A DNA stretch of 64,000 bases, taken from NCBI GenBank assembly GCA_963836355.1, contig CAWIJO010000010.1, positions 496,001-560,000 on the forward strand, given 5' to 3'. Made by a program: the position numbers and the translations under genes. How positions within the stretch are numbered: position 1 is the first letter of the stretch; every line of letters starts with the position of its first letter. Below the pieces are notes generated by a model. That model was not told where the DNA came from. It saw only the letters and a list, made by a program, of their open reading frames with translations, and made no database searches. Shown in pieces: positions 52,634 through 60,623 of this stretch. This DNA is from Palsa-506 sp963836355 (GTDB lineage Bacteria; Actinomycetota; Actinomycetes; Streptosporangiales; Streptosporangiaceae).

Positions 52634-52741
52634 GTCCACCTCCGTGACTGCGGCCGCGGGCCCGCGCAAATCCCGGACAGCGATTCCGCCGCGATCATGT
52701 ATTCCCTCTCACGGTGCGCCGCCGCGGCCGGCCAGCGCAGC

Positions 52742-52780
52742 GGGCCTAAGTCCCGTGGACCCAGGTCGTTCGGCTCTGCC
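52742..52780. promoter_or_regulatory. DosR-like boxes between PPOX copy 2 and nitroreductase
   Basis: The minus strand reads GGGACTTAGGCCC (52742-52754), close to GGGACTTnnGnCCC. A weaker plus-strand copy GGTCGTTCGGCTCT follows at about 52764-52777. The arrangement equals that at 36358-36392. Confidence 0.5.
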
Positions 52781-52879
52781 TTCGACGGCAACAGCGGACC
52801 CGGATGGCGAGCGGCGCGCCGCGGGGCGGCCGGGGGTCGTAGCCTGCTTGCCGGGATCTGCCGGTGGTCCCGCGCCGTC

Positions 52880-52894
52880 AGGACCAACGCCCCT
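52880..52894. promoter_or_regulatory. DosR-like box 36 bp before the nitroreductase start
   Basis: AGGACCAACGCCCCT resembles the DosR site variant GGGACCnnnGnCCCT. It lies at a position where it would overlap the promoter of the nitroreductase gene. Confidence 0.45.
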
Positions 52895-52929
52895 ACCTCA
52901 GGTTCCGCGCAGCGGGTAACGCTGCGGGC

Positions 52930-54012
52930 ATGAGGCAGGCAGGCGCAGGAGGTGGCGGGCGATCTGCTGAGCCGGCGGTCCCGCCGGAGCAGCTGACTGG
53001 CCGGCTGCTGCGGGCGGCGGCGGCGGCGCCGTCGATGCACAACACCCAGCCGTGGCGGTTCCGGGTCAGTGACGCCGGCCGCACCATCGAGCTGCGCGCC
53101 GACCCGTCGCGGCAGCTGCCTTACGGCGATCCGAGCGGCCGGGCGGCGCATATCGCCTGCGGCGCTGCGCTGTTCAACCTCCGGCTGGCGGCCGCGGCCG
53201 CCCGGCTGCGGGCGGATGCCCGGCTGCTGCCCGATCCGGGCGAGCCGCTGCTGCTGGCCACGGTCCGGCTAGCCGGACCGCACCGCCCGGCCGCTGCCGA
53301 GCGCGAGCTGCATGCCGCCATCGAAGAACGGCATACGAACCGGCAGCCGTTCAGCAGCCGGCCGGTGCCGCCGGGCGTGCTCGCCGAACTGGCCGAGGCA
53401 GCCAGCCTCGAGCACGCGACCTTGCACATCCTTGACCGTAACGAGGCGGTGCGGGTGCTGAACCTGGCCGCCGACGCCGAGCGCGCCCAGCTCGCCGACC
53501 CTGAATATCGCGCCGAGCTGGCACAATGGGCCGGCGGCCAGCGTGACCGCGACGGTATCCCCGACAGCGCCCTCGGGCCCCGCTCCCCTGAGGGCCCCAC
53601 GCCGGTCCGGGACTTCACTCCCGGGCCGCGGACCCAGCCCGTCCGCTACGCCTGGTTCGAAGACCCCCCGCAGCTGGCCGTGCTGTCCACCCGCACCGGC
53701 GACAGGGCCGGCTGGCTGCGCGCCGGGCAGGCACTGCAACGCGTGCTGCTGACCGCCACCGCCCGCGGCATAGCCACCTGCCCGCTCACCCAGCCACTGG
53801 AAACCACCGACGCCTGGCTGGTCCGCGACCCGCGTTCCGGCAGCGAGCAACCGCAGATGATCCTGCGACTAGGCTACGGACTACCCGTCCCGCCCACCCC
53901 CCGCCGCCCGCCCGCCGACATCCTGGACAAACCCGAGCCAGCCGAGAATCCGCCGCCCGGCAACGAAAACCCCGGCTCATACCCGCCCCGAGCCAGCCGG
54001 CATGAACCGTGA
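52930..54012 (+). CDS. Acg-family FMN nitroreductase, intact copy
   Basis: The 360-residue protein starts MRQAGAGGGGRSAEPAVPPE, then LTGRLLRAAAAAPSMHNTQP (the APSxHNTQPW motif that binds FMN phosphate), HRPAAAERELHAAIEERHTN and RTGDRAGWLRAGQALQRVLL. This is the duplicated-domain Acg layout. Acg proteins of Mycobacterium bind FMN under dormancy control and may store flavin. It has DosR-like boxes upstream, and the hydrogenase gene begins 133 bp downstream on the same strand. A truncated duplicate lies at 38449-38985. Confidence 0.87.
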   Translation: MRQAGAGGGGRSAEPAVPPEQLTGRLLRAAAAAPSMHNTQPWRFRVSDAGRTIELRADPSRQLPYGDPSGRAAHIACGAALFNLRLAAAAARLRADARLLPDPGEPLLLATVRLAGPHRPAAAERELHAAIEERHTNRQPFSSRPVPPGVLAELAEAASLEHATLHILDRNEAVRVLNLAADAERAQLADPEYRAELAQWAGGQRDRDGIPDSALGPRSPEGPTPVRDFTPGPRTQPVRYAWFEDPPQLAVLSTRTGDRAGWLRAGQALQRVLLTATARGIATCPLTQPLETTDAWLVRDPRSGSEQPQMILRLGYGLPVPPTPRRPPADILDKPEPAENPPPGNENPGSYPPRASRHEP

Positions 54013-54144
54013 ACACATGCGTCAACTCGCGTGCGAAGAGGAACACCGCGTAACCGGTGCCGGAATCCGCCGAATCTGGAAAGGTACACCCGTGGCGGCC
54101 GGCCCGCGAGAGGGGTGCGGCCGGCTAGGCCCGGGGAGGTGGAC

Positions 54145-55446
54145 GTGACTCACCGCAGTGATCGCACCCTTGTGGCAGCCGGGCTGGCCCGCGTTGAGGG
54201 CGAAGGCGCGATGTATGTCCGGGTCTCCGGCGGGCAGGTCGAGGAGGTACGCCTCGATATCTACGAGCCACCGCGATTCTTCGAGGCATTCCTGGCCGGT
54301 CGTTCCTACACCGAGCCGCCCGACATCACCGCGCGGATCTGCGGGATCTGCCCGGTGGCGTACCAGACGAGCGCCTGTCAGGCGATTGAGACCGCATGCG
54401 GGGTGACTCTGACCGGTCCCCTCGCCGCCCTGCGGCGGCTGCTGTATTGCGGCGAGTGGATCGCCAGCCACGCGCTGCACATCTACATGCTGCACGCGCC
54501 CGATTTCCTCGGCTATCCGGGTGCCGTGGAACTGGCGCGCGATCACCGGAACATCGTGGAGCGCGGGCTCGCGCTCCGGCACGCCGGGAACGCGATCATG
54601 GAGGTGCTCGGCGGCCGGTCAATTCATCCGGTCAACGTGCGCATCGGTGGCTTCTACCGGGTGCCGTCAGCCGCCGAGCTCAGGCCGCTCGCCGAGGAAC
54701 TGCGGCGGGCGCTGGACCTCGCGGTTGACACCGCGGCGTGGGTGGCCGGCTTCGACTTCCCCGACTTCACCATCGATCACGAGCTGCTGGCACTCCGCGA
54801 GCCGGGTGCCTACCCGATCGAGCGCGGCACGCTGGCCAGCACCGGAGGACTGGAATTCGCCGCTGCGGACTTCGACCGGCACGTGATCGAGGAACAGGTG
54901 CCGCACTCCACCGCGCTGCACGCCAGGCTGGCAGGCCGGGCCGGCATTTACATGACCGGGCCGCTCGCCAGGTACACGCTCAGCTCGCAATGGCTGCCGT
55001 CGGCGGCGGCCCAGGCCGCGCGCGAGGCCGGGCTCGGGCCCGCCTGCCGTAACCCGTTCCAGAGCATCATCGTCCGCGCGGTGGAAGTCGTCTGCGCGAT
55101 CGAGGAGGCGCTCCGGCTGATCGCCGGATACCAGCAGCCCGCGAAGCCCTCCGCCTCTGTCACGCCGCGGGCCGGAACCGGGCACGGCGTGACAGAGGCG
55201 CCCCGCGGCGTGCTCTACCACCGGTACGAGCTCGATGCCGGCGGGATCGTGCGCAGCGCCCGCATCGTCCCGCCGACATCCCAGAACCAGGCCGCGATCC
55301 AGCACGACCTCCGCGAGTTCGTGCAGGCCAGGCTTGACCTCGATGACGAACGGCTCACCCACGACTGCGAGCAGGCGATCCGCAACTACGACCCGTGCAT
55401 CTCCTGTTCCACGCATTTCCTCACCCTGCGGGTCGACCGGGGATGA
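54145..55446 (+). CDS. hyhL: Group 3b [NiFe] hydrogenase large (alpha) subunit
   Basis: The 433-residue subunit has both metal-binding motifs intact: ARICGICPVAYQTSACQAIE (about 62-81) and YDPCISCSTHFLTL (about 415-428). After the His at the cleavage site a nine-residue tail remains for removal by the protease encoded next (ATGA overlap). The GTG start follows GGGGAGGTGGAC. Group 3b enzymes are soluble, oxygen-tolerant NAD(P)-linked hydrogenases, expressed in actinobacteria under hypoxia or starvation. Unlike the usual hyhBGSL order, the other subunits are on the opposite strand. Confidence 0.93.
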   Translation: MTHRSDRTLVAAGLARVEGEGAMYVRVSGGQVEEVRLDIYEPPRFFEAFLAGRSYTEPPDITARICGICPVAYQTSACQAIETACGVTLTGPLAALRRLLYCGEWIASHALHIYMLHAPDFLGYPGAVELARDHRNIVERGLALRHAGNAIMEVLGGRSIHPVNVRIGGFYRVPSAAELRPLAEELRRALDLAVDTAAWVAGFDFPDFTIDHELLALREPGAYPIERGTLASTGGLEFAAADFDRHVIEEQVPHSTALHARLAGRAGIYMTGPLARYTLSSQWLPSAAAQAAREAGLGPACRNPFQSIIVRAVEVVCAIEEALRLIAGYQQPAKPSASVTPRAGTGHGVTEAPRGVLYHRYELDAGGIVRSARIVPPTSQNQAAIQHDLREFVQARLDLDDERLTHDCEQAIRNYDPCISCSTHFLTLRVDRG

Positions 55447-56003
55447 GCGAATCCAGGACCGAGTCCAGCGGACTCGCCGATCGGCCCAGCACGGGCGGGT
55501 CCCCGGATGCGCCCAGGACGAGCGAGCCCGGCGGGCCCGGGACACCGATCCGCCGGGTGGTGGTGATTGCTATCGGCAACGAGTACCGGCGTGACGACGG
55601 CATCGGCCCCAAGATTCTCGCCAGGCTCCCCGGACAGGCGGCAGCATCCGTGCATCTGGTGCTCAGCGATGGCGATCCGGTCAGGATGATCGAGGCGTGG
55701 GCCGGAGCGTCACTCGCGGTGGTCGTCGATGCCGTCCAGGCGGATCCGCCAGCCCCTGGTCGGCTGCACCGGATCGTTCTTGACCAGGCCGATCCGCCGG
55801 AGGTACGTCAGGTCAGCTCGCACGGCCTCGGGCTCGGCGAGGCGATCGGCCTGGCGCGGGCACTCGGCCGGATGCCGGACCGCCTGATCGTGCACGCCGT
55901 CGAGGTGGCCGATTTCGGCCACGGCATCGGCCTGACTCCCGCCGTCGCGGCCGCCGCCGATGCGCTCACCTCCGCCGTGCTCCGCGACCTGCCATCCGGC
56001 TAA
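55443..56003 (+). CDS. Hydrogenase maturation endopeptidase (HycI/HybD family)
   Basis: The 186-residue protein has an extended N-terminus (SESRTESSGLADRPSTGGSP) before the catalytic core. The core has VVVIAIGNEYRRDDGIGPKI (Ni-binding Glu and Asp), VVVDAVQADPPAPGRLHRIV (second Asp), and VSSHGLGLGEAIGLARALG (His). It is cytosolic and cleaves the C-terminal tail of the large subunit after Ni insertion. Its start overlaps the hyhL stop, so expression is coupled. Confidence 0.88.
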   Translation: MSESRTESSGLADRPSTGGSPDAPRTSEPGGPGTPIRRVVVIAIGNEYRRDDGIGPKILARLPGQAAASVHLVLSDGDPVRMIEAWAGASLAVVVDAVQADPPAPGRLHRIVLDQADPPEVRQVSSHGLGLGEAIGLARALGRMPDRLIVHAVEVADFGHGIGLTPAVAAAADALTSAVLRDLPSG

Positions 56004-56138
56004 GGCACGGTCGCCGGCTCGCCCGGTCCCCCGGCAGGGCAGGAAGTCTCCCGGCGCATCCGCCGCGAGCGAGCCCAGGGGGACGTGCGGACCGCCGCCG
56101 AGCTGATGACAGCCCGCAGCGGCCGCCGCACCGGCGCG
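56004..56138. other. Convergent junction of the hydrogenase half-operons
   Basis: The 135 bp between the protease (+) and small subunit (-) are GC-rich, without an obvious terminator hairpin or element end. This is the likely rearrangement point. Confidence 0.45.
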
Positions 56139-56954
56139 CTAGTCCGGGCCGTCTGCGCGGTCCGGGCCAGATTGGCCATCAGGTCCGGCGGCAACGCCGC
56201 GCGATGCCGGCGAGAAGCCTGGCGCCGACACGTTGAAGGTCGAGTAGACCCGCTCCACGGCATCGGGGGCCATGCCAAGCTGCAGCAGCTGAGGGGTCAG
56301 CGAGCCGGTGTTCGGCGCGGTCACCGGCCCGAAGCAGCCGTAGCAGCCGCGGTTGAACGCCGGGCAGATCGCGCCGCAGCCGGCCTGGGTCACCGGGCCG
56401 AGGCACGGCGTACCGTGCGCAACCATGACGCAGGTATTGCCGCGCAGCTTGCACTCGTAGCAGACGCTATGCGCGGGGATGCCGGGCTTGCGGCCGGTCA
56501 GCAGCGCGGAGATCAGCTCGAGCAGCTGGCGCTTGTCGATCGGGCAGCCCCGTAGCTCGAAGTCCACCGTGACATGGTCGGCGATCGGCGTGGAGGTCGC
56601 GAGGGTCTGTATGTACTCGGGCCTGGCGTACACCGCCGCGGTGAATTCGGCGATGTCCGCGAAATTGCGCAGAGCCTGGATTCCGCCCGCGGTGGCGCAG
56701 GCGCCGATGGTGATGAGCGTCCGGGACTGCGCACGGATCTGCTGGATGCGTATCGCGTCGCCCGGGGTGGTCACCGATCCCTCGACCAGCGAGACGTCGT
56801 AAGGGCCGTCCTCCTCGGTGCTCGTGGCCTCGCTGAAGTGCGCGATGTCGACCTCGGCTGCGAGCGCGAGCAGTTCATCCTGGCAGTCGAGCAGGGTGAG
56901 CTGGCAGCCGTCGCAGGACGCGAATTTCCATACCGCGAGCCTCGGGCGTGTCAT
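56139..56954 (-). CDS. hyhS: Group 3b [NiFe] hydrogenase small (delta) subunit
   Basis: The 271-residue protein starts MTRPRLAVWKFASCDGCQLT (CxGC of the proximal cluster). It then has LITIGACATAGGIQALRNFA (Cys of GAC), DFELRGCPIDKRQLLELISA (GCP) and the medial/distal cluster region SVCYECKLRGNTCVMVAHGT with TPCLGPVTQAGCGAICPAFN and RGCYGCFGP. All cluster ligands are present, in contrast to the Ehr small subunit at 2813-3589. The start is 1 bp after the gamma-subunit stop. Confidence 0.92.
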   Translation of the reverse strand: MTRPRLAVWKFASCDGCQLTLLDCQDELLALAAEVDIAHFSEATSTEEDGPYDVSLVEGSVTTPGDAIRIQQIRAQSRTLITIGACATAGGIQALRNFADIAEFTAAVYARPEYIQTLATSTPIADHVTVDFELRGCPIDKRQLLELISALLTGRKPGIPAHSVCYECKLRGNTCVMVAHGTPCLGPVTQAGCGAICPAFNRGCYGCFGPVTAPNTGSLTPQLLQLGMAPDAVERVYSTFNVSAPGFSPASRGVAAGPDGQSGPDRADGPD

Positions 56955-56955
56955 G

Positions 56956-57783
56956 TCAGAGCTCCTGCACCGCGAGCAGCGGCGCCGCCCGCTGATAGCT
57001 GACAACCGGGCCGTCCCTGCACAGCAGCAGCGGGCCGAGCTGGCAATGGCCACATTCGGCGACACCGCACCGCATATTCCGCTCCAGCGACACCCGGATG
57101 TTCCCGGCGGCGACGCCGCGGGCGGACAGGGCCCGGGCGGCGAGCCTGATCATCACCTCGGGCCCGCAGAGCATGGCCACCGTGACGGCCGGGTCGATGT
57201 CGGCCCGGTCGATCAGCTGCGTGACGACGCCGACGTGACCCGGCCAGCCTGCCGCGGCCCGGTCGACGGTGACCTGCACGTCAGCGCCCTGGTCGCGCCA
57301 GGAAGCCAGCTCGCCGGCGAACACGAGCTCGGCCGGGGACCGCGCGCCGATGAGCACGGTGACTCGCCGGTACCGCTCGCGGGCCGCGAGCAGTGTCAGC
57401 ACCGCCGGCCGCAGCGGCGCGAGGCCGATCCCGCCGGCCACCAGGACGACGTCCTGCCCTTCGGCGCCCGCGACGTCCCAGTTCGTGCCGAACGGTCCGC
57501 GGACGCCGATCATCTGTCCTGGGCCTGCCGCGCACAGCGCCCCGGTCACGGCGCCGACGGAGCGGATGGTCTGCACCAGGCCTGGTGCGCTGGCCGCGCC
57601 GCTCACCCCGCTGATCGAGATCGGCACCTCGCCGATGCCGAACGCGTACAGCATCGTGAACTGCCCTGGCAGGTAGGCCGCGATGGGCTGGTCAACGGGC
57701 TGCAGGCCGAGGCTCACCGTGTCATGAGTCTCGCCCCGGGTGGAGGTCACCCGGTACCGGGCGGGCATCACCTGACCGCTCAT
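56956..57783 (-). CDS. hyhG: Group 3b hydrogenase gamma subunit (FAD/NAD(P)-binding)
   Basis: The 275-residue ferredoxin-reductase-type protein has the FAD-binding QPIAAYLPGQFTMLYAFGIG and VPISISGVSG, the NAD(P) loop DVVLVAGGIGLAPLRPAVLT, VAMLCGPEVMIRLAARALSA, and a C-terminal [2Fe-2S] motif NMRCGVAECGHCQLGPLLLC. It passes electrons between NAD(P)H and the iron-sulfur subunits. Its start overlaps the upstream CNB-protein stop (ATGA). Confidence 0.9.
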   Translation of the reverse strand: MSGQVMPARYRVTSTRGETHDTVSLGLQPVDQPIAAYLPGQFTMLYAFGIGEVPISISGVSGAASAPGLVQTIRSVGAVTGALCAAGPGQMIGVRGPFGTNWDVAGAEGQDVVLVAGGIGLAPLRPAVLTLLAARERYRRVTVLIGARSPAELVFAGELASWRDQGADVQVTVDRAAAGWPGHVGVVTQLIDRADIDPAVTVAMLCGPEVMIRLAARALSARGVAAGNIRVSLERNMRCGVAECGHCQLGPLLLCRDGPVVSYQRAAPLLAVQEL

Positions 57784-58262
57784 CGGGCCCTCGCATGCGC
57801 GCCAGCTGCCGAGTAGAGGTCAAGCATCCTTATCCGGGTGGCGTGCAGGCGCTTCGCGGCGACGTCGATCAGCTGCCGGGTCATCTGATAGCCGAGCACC
57901 GGGTAGCTATCGCAGAGCGCGCTCACCGCCGTGCCGTTCAGCATGAAGGCGGACGTGGGCTGGACGGCTTCCGCGCCGAACTGCCACAGCCACGGCGGGG
58001 ACAGCCAGGAGAGCCCGATCACGTCGCCGCTGCCCACGGTCTCCACGATGAGTCGTGCCCGCCCGGGAACGTGCAGATCCAGCGCGACGTGGCCCGTCCT
58101 GATCAGCCAGAACTGCACGGCCTGGCCGCCTTCCTCGAAGAACCGGTGACCGGCGGGAACGGAGACCTCTGCGGCGACCTCAGCGAGCCTTGTCACGTCC
58201 TCGCCCGCCATCCCGTGCAGGAAAACGTGGCCGGCCAGGACCGACGGCGAGACGCCGGTCAC
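57780..58262 (-). CDS. Cyclic-nucleotide-binding-domain protein without HTH, in the hydrogenase operon
   Basis: The 160-residue protein has a Crp-like sensor fold: VSVPAGHRFFEEGGQAVQFW, LIRTGHVALDLHVPGRARLI and VETVGSGDVIGLSWLSPPWL, then the long C-helix YQMTRQLIDVAAKRLHATRI. It ends there without a winged helix. It overlaps both neighbours by four bases, so it is made in step with the hydrogenase. It may be a regulatory subunit. Similar CNB proteins occur beside group 3b genes in other bacteria, but their role is not established. Confidence 0.82.
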   Translation of the reverse strand: MTGVSPSVLAGHVFLHGMAGEDVTRLAEVAAEVSVPAGHRFFEEGGQAVQFWLIRTGHVALDLHVPGRARLIVETVGSGDVIGLSWLSPPWLWQFGAEAVQPTSAFMLNGTAVSALCDSYPVLGYQMTRQLIDVAAKRLHATRIRMLDLYSAAGAHARAR

Positions 58263-59488
58263 CGTTCCGCACTTTCAGCGCTGCCCGGCTGCGCACTGGC
58301 CTGCGGCCCGCCGGGCAGGGGCGGCCCGGGCTGCGGTACGTCGGCCTGGAGTGCCCCGGCCTGTTGCGCTTCGGCCTGCAGCGCGGCGACTTCCTCGGTC
58401 AGGTCGATGCCGACGGGGCACCAGACGATGCACCTGCCGCAGCCGACGCAGCCGGAACTGCCGAACTGGTCATGCCAGGTGCCGAGCTTGTGGGTCAGCC
58501 ACTGCCGGTAGCGGCTGCGCGGCGAGGATCGCACCGGGCCGCCGTGGATATACGAGAAATCAAGATCGAAGCAGGAGTCCCAGGTCTGCCAGCGCTCGGC
58601 ATGGTCACCGCTCAGGTCGCTTACGTCCTCGACCGTCGTGCAGAAACAGGTCGGGCAGGCCATAGTGCAATTGCCGCAGGACAGGCAACGGGATGCGACA
58701 TCATCCCAGCGTGCGGCGCTGTCGCTGCGCGCCATCAGGTCATGCAGGACGTCGGCAGGCATCGATCGGGTCATCATGCCAGCTGCGTCAGCGACCGCCG
58801 ATCGCGCATGCCCGGTCGTCGCATCACCGGCAGGCGCGGTCGGCACGTCGGCCAGCATGCGGGCGCCGGCCGGAGAGCCGACATCGACAAGGAAAGTGTG
58901 CGCGTTATCGCTGACCATCTCGGTCAGGCTCAGGTCGTAGCCAGGCCCAGCTTGCGGCCCGGTGCCCATCGATGCGCAGAAGCAGGTAGCGCCAGGCTCA
59001 GTGCAATTCACCGCGATGATGAACACGCCTGCCCGACGTTTCGCGTACGGCGATCCGGCGTGCCCGCCACGGCCAAGGACCCGATCCTGGATCTGGATCG
59101 CGCGAAGGTCACATGGCCGCACGCCGAAGAACGCGAATCTCGGCACAGGCTCCGCGGCGGCCTCGACCTCGAAGCCGTCATCGACACGGCGGGCCGACCA
59201 CACCTTCTCGCGAGGCGGATGCAGGAACTGCTTCCATGACTGCGCGCCTGCGGAGTGGCCGAACGCCGCGCTGTCTGCCCGCTGCCGGATCCGGTAGCCG
59301 CCAGGAGCCAGCTCAACCCCCCAGCCGAACGGAAGATCGCCGGCCGACTCCAGCTCGCCAAGGATGATCGCGTCGTCACGCACCACAGGCCCGATCACGC
59401 GGTAACCGGCACTGCAAAGTGCCGAGTGCAGCCGAGGCAGAGCGTCGACATTCATCACCAGCGTGCCGCCAGGCACCGTTGCATCCAC
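58259..59488 (-). CDS. hyhB: Group 3b hydrogenase beta subunit (4Fe-4S dicluster)
   Basis: The 409-residue protein has a HyhB/HydB-type N-terminal domain (RVIGPVVRDDAIILGELESA; FAFFGVRPCDLRAIQIQDRV; FIIAVNCTEPGATCFCASMG) and two [4Fe-4S] motifs: SRCLSCGNCTMACPTCFCTT and SSGCVGCGRCIVWCPVGIDL. An Ala/Gln/Pro-rich tail of 40 residues follows. It carries electrons to the gamma subunit and is the first gene of this half-operon. The GTG start (VDATVPGG) has GGAG about 9 nt upstream; ATG 59455 is an alternative. Confidence 0.9.
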   Translation of the reverse strand: MDATVPGGTLVMNVDALPRLHSALCSAGYRVIGPVVRDDAIILGELESAGDLPFGWGVELAPGGYRIRQRADSAAFGHSAGAQSWKQFLHPPREKVWSARRVDDGFEVEAAAEPVPRFAFFGVRPCDLRAIQIQDRVLGRGGHAGSPYAKRRAGVFIIAVNCTEPGATCFCASMGTGPQAGPGYDLSLTEMVSDNAHTFLVDVGSPAGARMLADVPTAPAGDATTGHARSAVADAAGMMTRSMPADVLHDLMARSDSAARWDDVASRCLSCGNCTMACPTCFCTTVEDVSDLSGDHAERWQTWDSCFDLDFSYIHGGPVRSSPRSRYRQWLTHKLGTWHDQFGSSGCVGCGRCIVWCPVGIDLTEEVAALQAEAQQAGALQADVPQPGPPLPGGPQASAQPGSAESAER

Positions 59489-59576
59489 CGTGCTCGCTCC
59501 TCGCCTGCCCGGCAGCCGCCCGCCAGGCCTCCTCATCTTGCCCAGATCGCCAGCGCGCCGGAAGGGGCAAATGACT

Positions 59577-59624
59577 CTGCACCTGTGCAGTTCACCCCGT
59601 GAGTGGACCGGACGACTTTGTCGT
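59577..59624. promoter_or_regulatory. Two inverted repeats upstream of hyhB
   Basis: CTGCAC-CT-GTGCAG (59577-59590) and ACGAC-TTT-GTCGT (59612-59624) lie 90-136 bp before the hyhB start. Their symmetry suggests dimeric regulator sites. Neither matches FNR/Crp or DosR convincingly. Confidence 0.4.
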
Positions 59625-59750
59625 ACTCCCCCGGTCCCGGTAAAGCTGTCCGCTTCCCCGCCCGCCTCTCGTGCAGCGTGCGCAGGTCAGCTGAGACCTC
59701 ACCGCGGCGCAGATACCGTCTTACCAGGTCGGGGCGGCGGGACAGTAATC

Positions 59751-60165
59751 CCAGCGCTCGCAGGCGAGGATCTTCGCTGCGGACGTGAGTTGATCGCTGC
59801 GCTAAGCTTCGGGCGGGCTCGCCGTCGAGTCTGGGCGTCCGGCGCGTGTTTGCCATGGAGGGGCTCGATCGCCTGGTCTCGATCTACCCCTCGCTCGAGG
59901 CGGCGATCGCCGCCGGGACGCCGGCAACGGATGCCTCAGTGAAGGCCCGTGCCGGGGCGCAGGCTGGTGGCGAGCACGTGCTCGGGCCGGGCGGGACGAC
60001 AGCTGCGGCCATCACGCCAGCTGTGCTGTGGCAGCTGATCGACGCTCTGGACGATGGGCTGGTGCTGACCACCGGTGATGGGCAGATCGTGCTGGTCAAC
60101 CGGAGGCTGGCGGACATGTTCGGCTACCAGCGCCTCGAGCTGATCGGCCGCCCGGTGGAAATACC
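59751..60165 (+). pseudogene. Duplicate of the STAS-PAS gene with internal deletion
   Basis: 59751-59837 copies 39052-39138 (the upstream region). The sequence then jumps within AGTCTGGGCG to 39513 and runs to 39838, nearly identically. 374 bp are missing, including the STAS domain. The remaining frame (VFAMEGLDRLVSIYPSLEAA to LADMFGYQRLELIGRPVE) stops in the PAS domain, where a different sequence takes over. Confidence 0.85.
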
Positions 60166-60271
60166 ATATCCCTCAGGTCCGCCGCGGTCCTCCGGGAACT
60201 CTCGGCTGATCTCACGCAGGAGGGCATGCCAGCCGGGTGCGACGGCAACTTCTGCCCTGTTCAGGGCGGCG

Positions 60272-60510
60272 GGCGAGCTGGCCTGTAGGCCGGGTTCTGT
60301 GCACCCGCTGGCGCGGGCCGGCGGCCATCCATCTGGGACTGCCATTGCTGGCAGCCTCGTGCGGTCTACCCGCGAGCTCGGGCGGGCCGCCCTCAAACGC
60401 TCGCGCAGGAAACGCGCCCGCTAAGGCACGTCCCCCTCTTGACCTTGCTCCGGGCGGGGTTTACCAAGCCGCCGCAGTCACCTGCGGCGCTGGTGGTCTC
60501 TTACCCCACC
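60272..60510 (-). ncRNA. rnpB: RNase P RNA, 3' half
   Basis: The minus strand begins GGTGGGGTAAGAGACCACC, then GGCTTGGTAAACCCCGCCCG, GAGCAAGGTCAAGAGGGGG, CCAGATGGATGGCCGCCGG and ends ACAGAACCCGGCCTACAGGC. This is the complete 3' half of an actinobacterial class A RNase P RNA. The 5' half (GAGGAAAGTCC and P4 5' strand) is not found upstream, where the sequence becomes unrelated at 60511. It is therefore a partial copy, the longest of three in the window. Confidence 0.85.
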
Positions 60511-60623
60511 GGCGTCAAGCCCTGACCTGCCCAGATGTACCTTTAATCGCCATTTCGCCGCCCATTGTCCGCGTCCGACCCACGCCGCCTGATCAGGCCA
60601 TCCTGGCGCGTCGCCGCAGCCGG

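Noticed and set aside
54031..54147. Possible leader ORF before hyhL ending in a TGA that overlaps its GTG start
   Set aside because: No Shine-Dalgarno precedes the candidate start and no riboswitch is present. Any open upstream frame would end at a GTGA start by construction.
60272..60510. Treating this as the functional rnpB gene
   Set aside because: The universally conserved 5' half is missing and the upstream sequence becomes unrelated at 60511.
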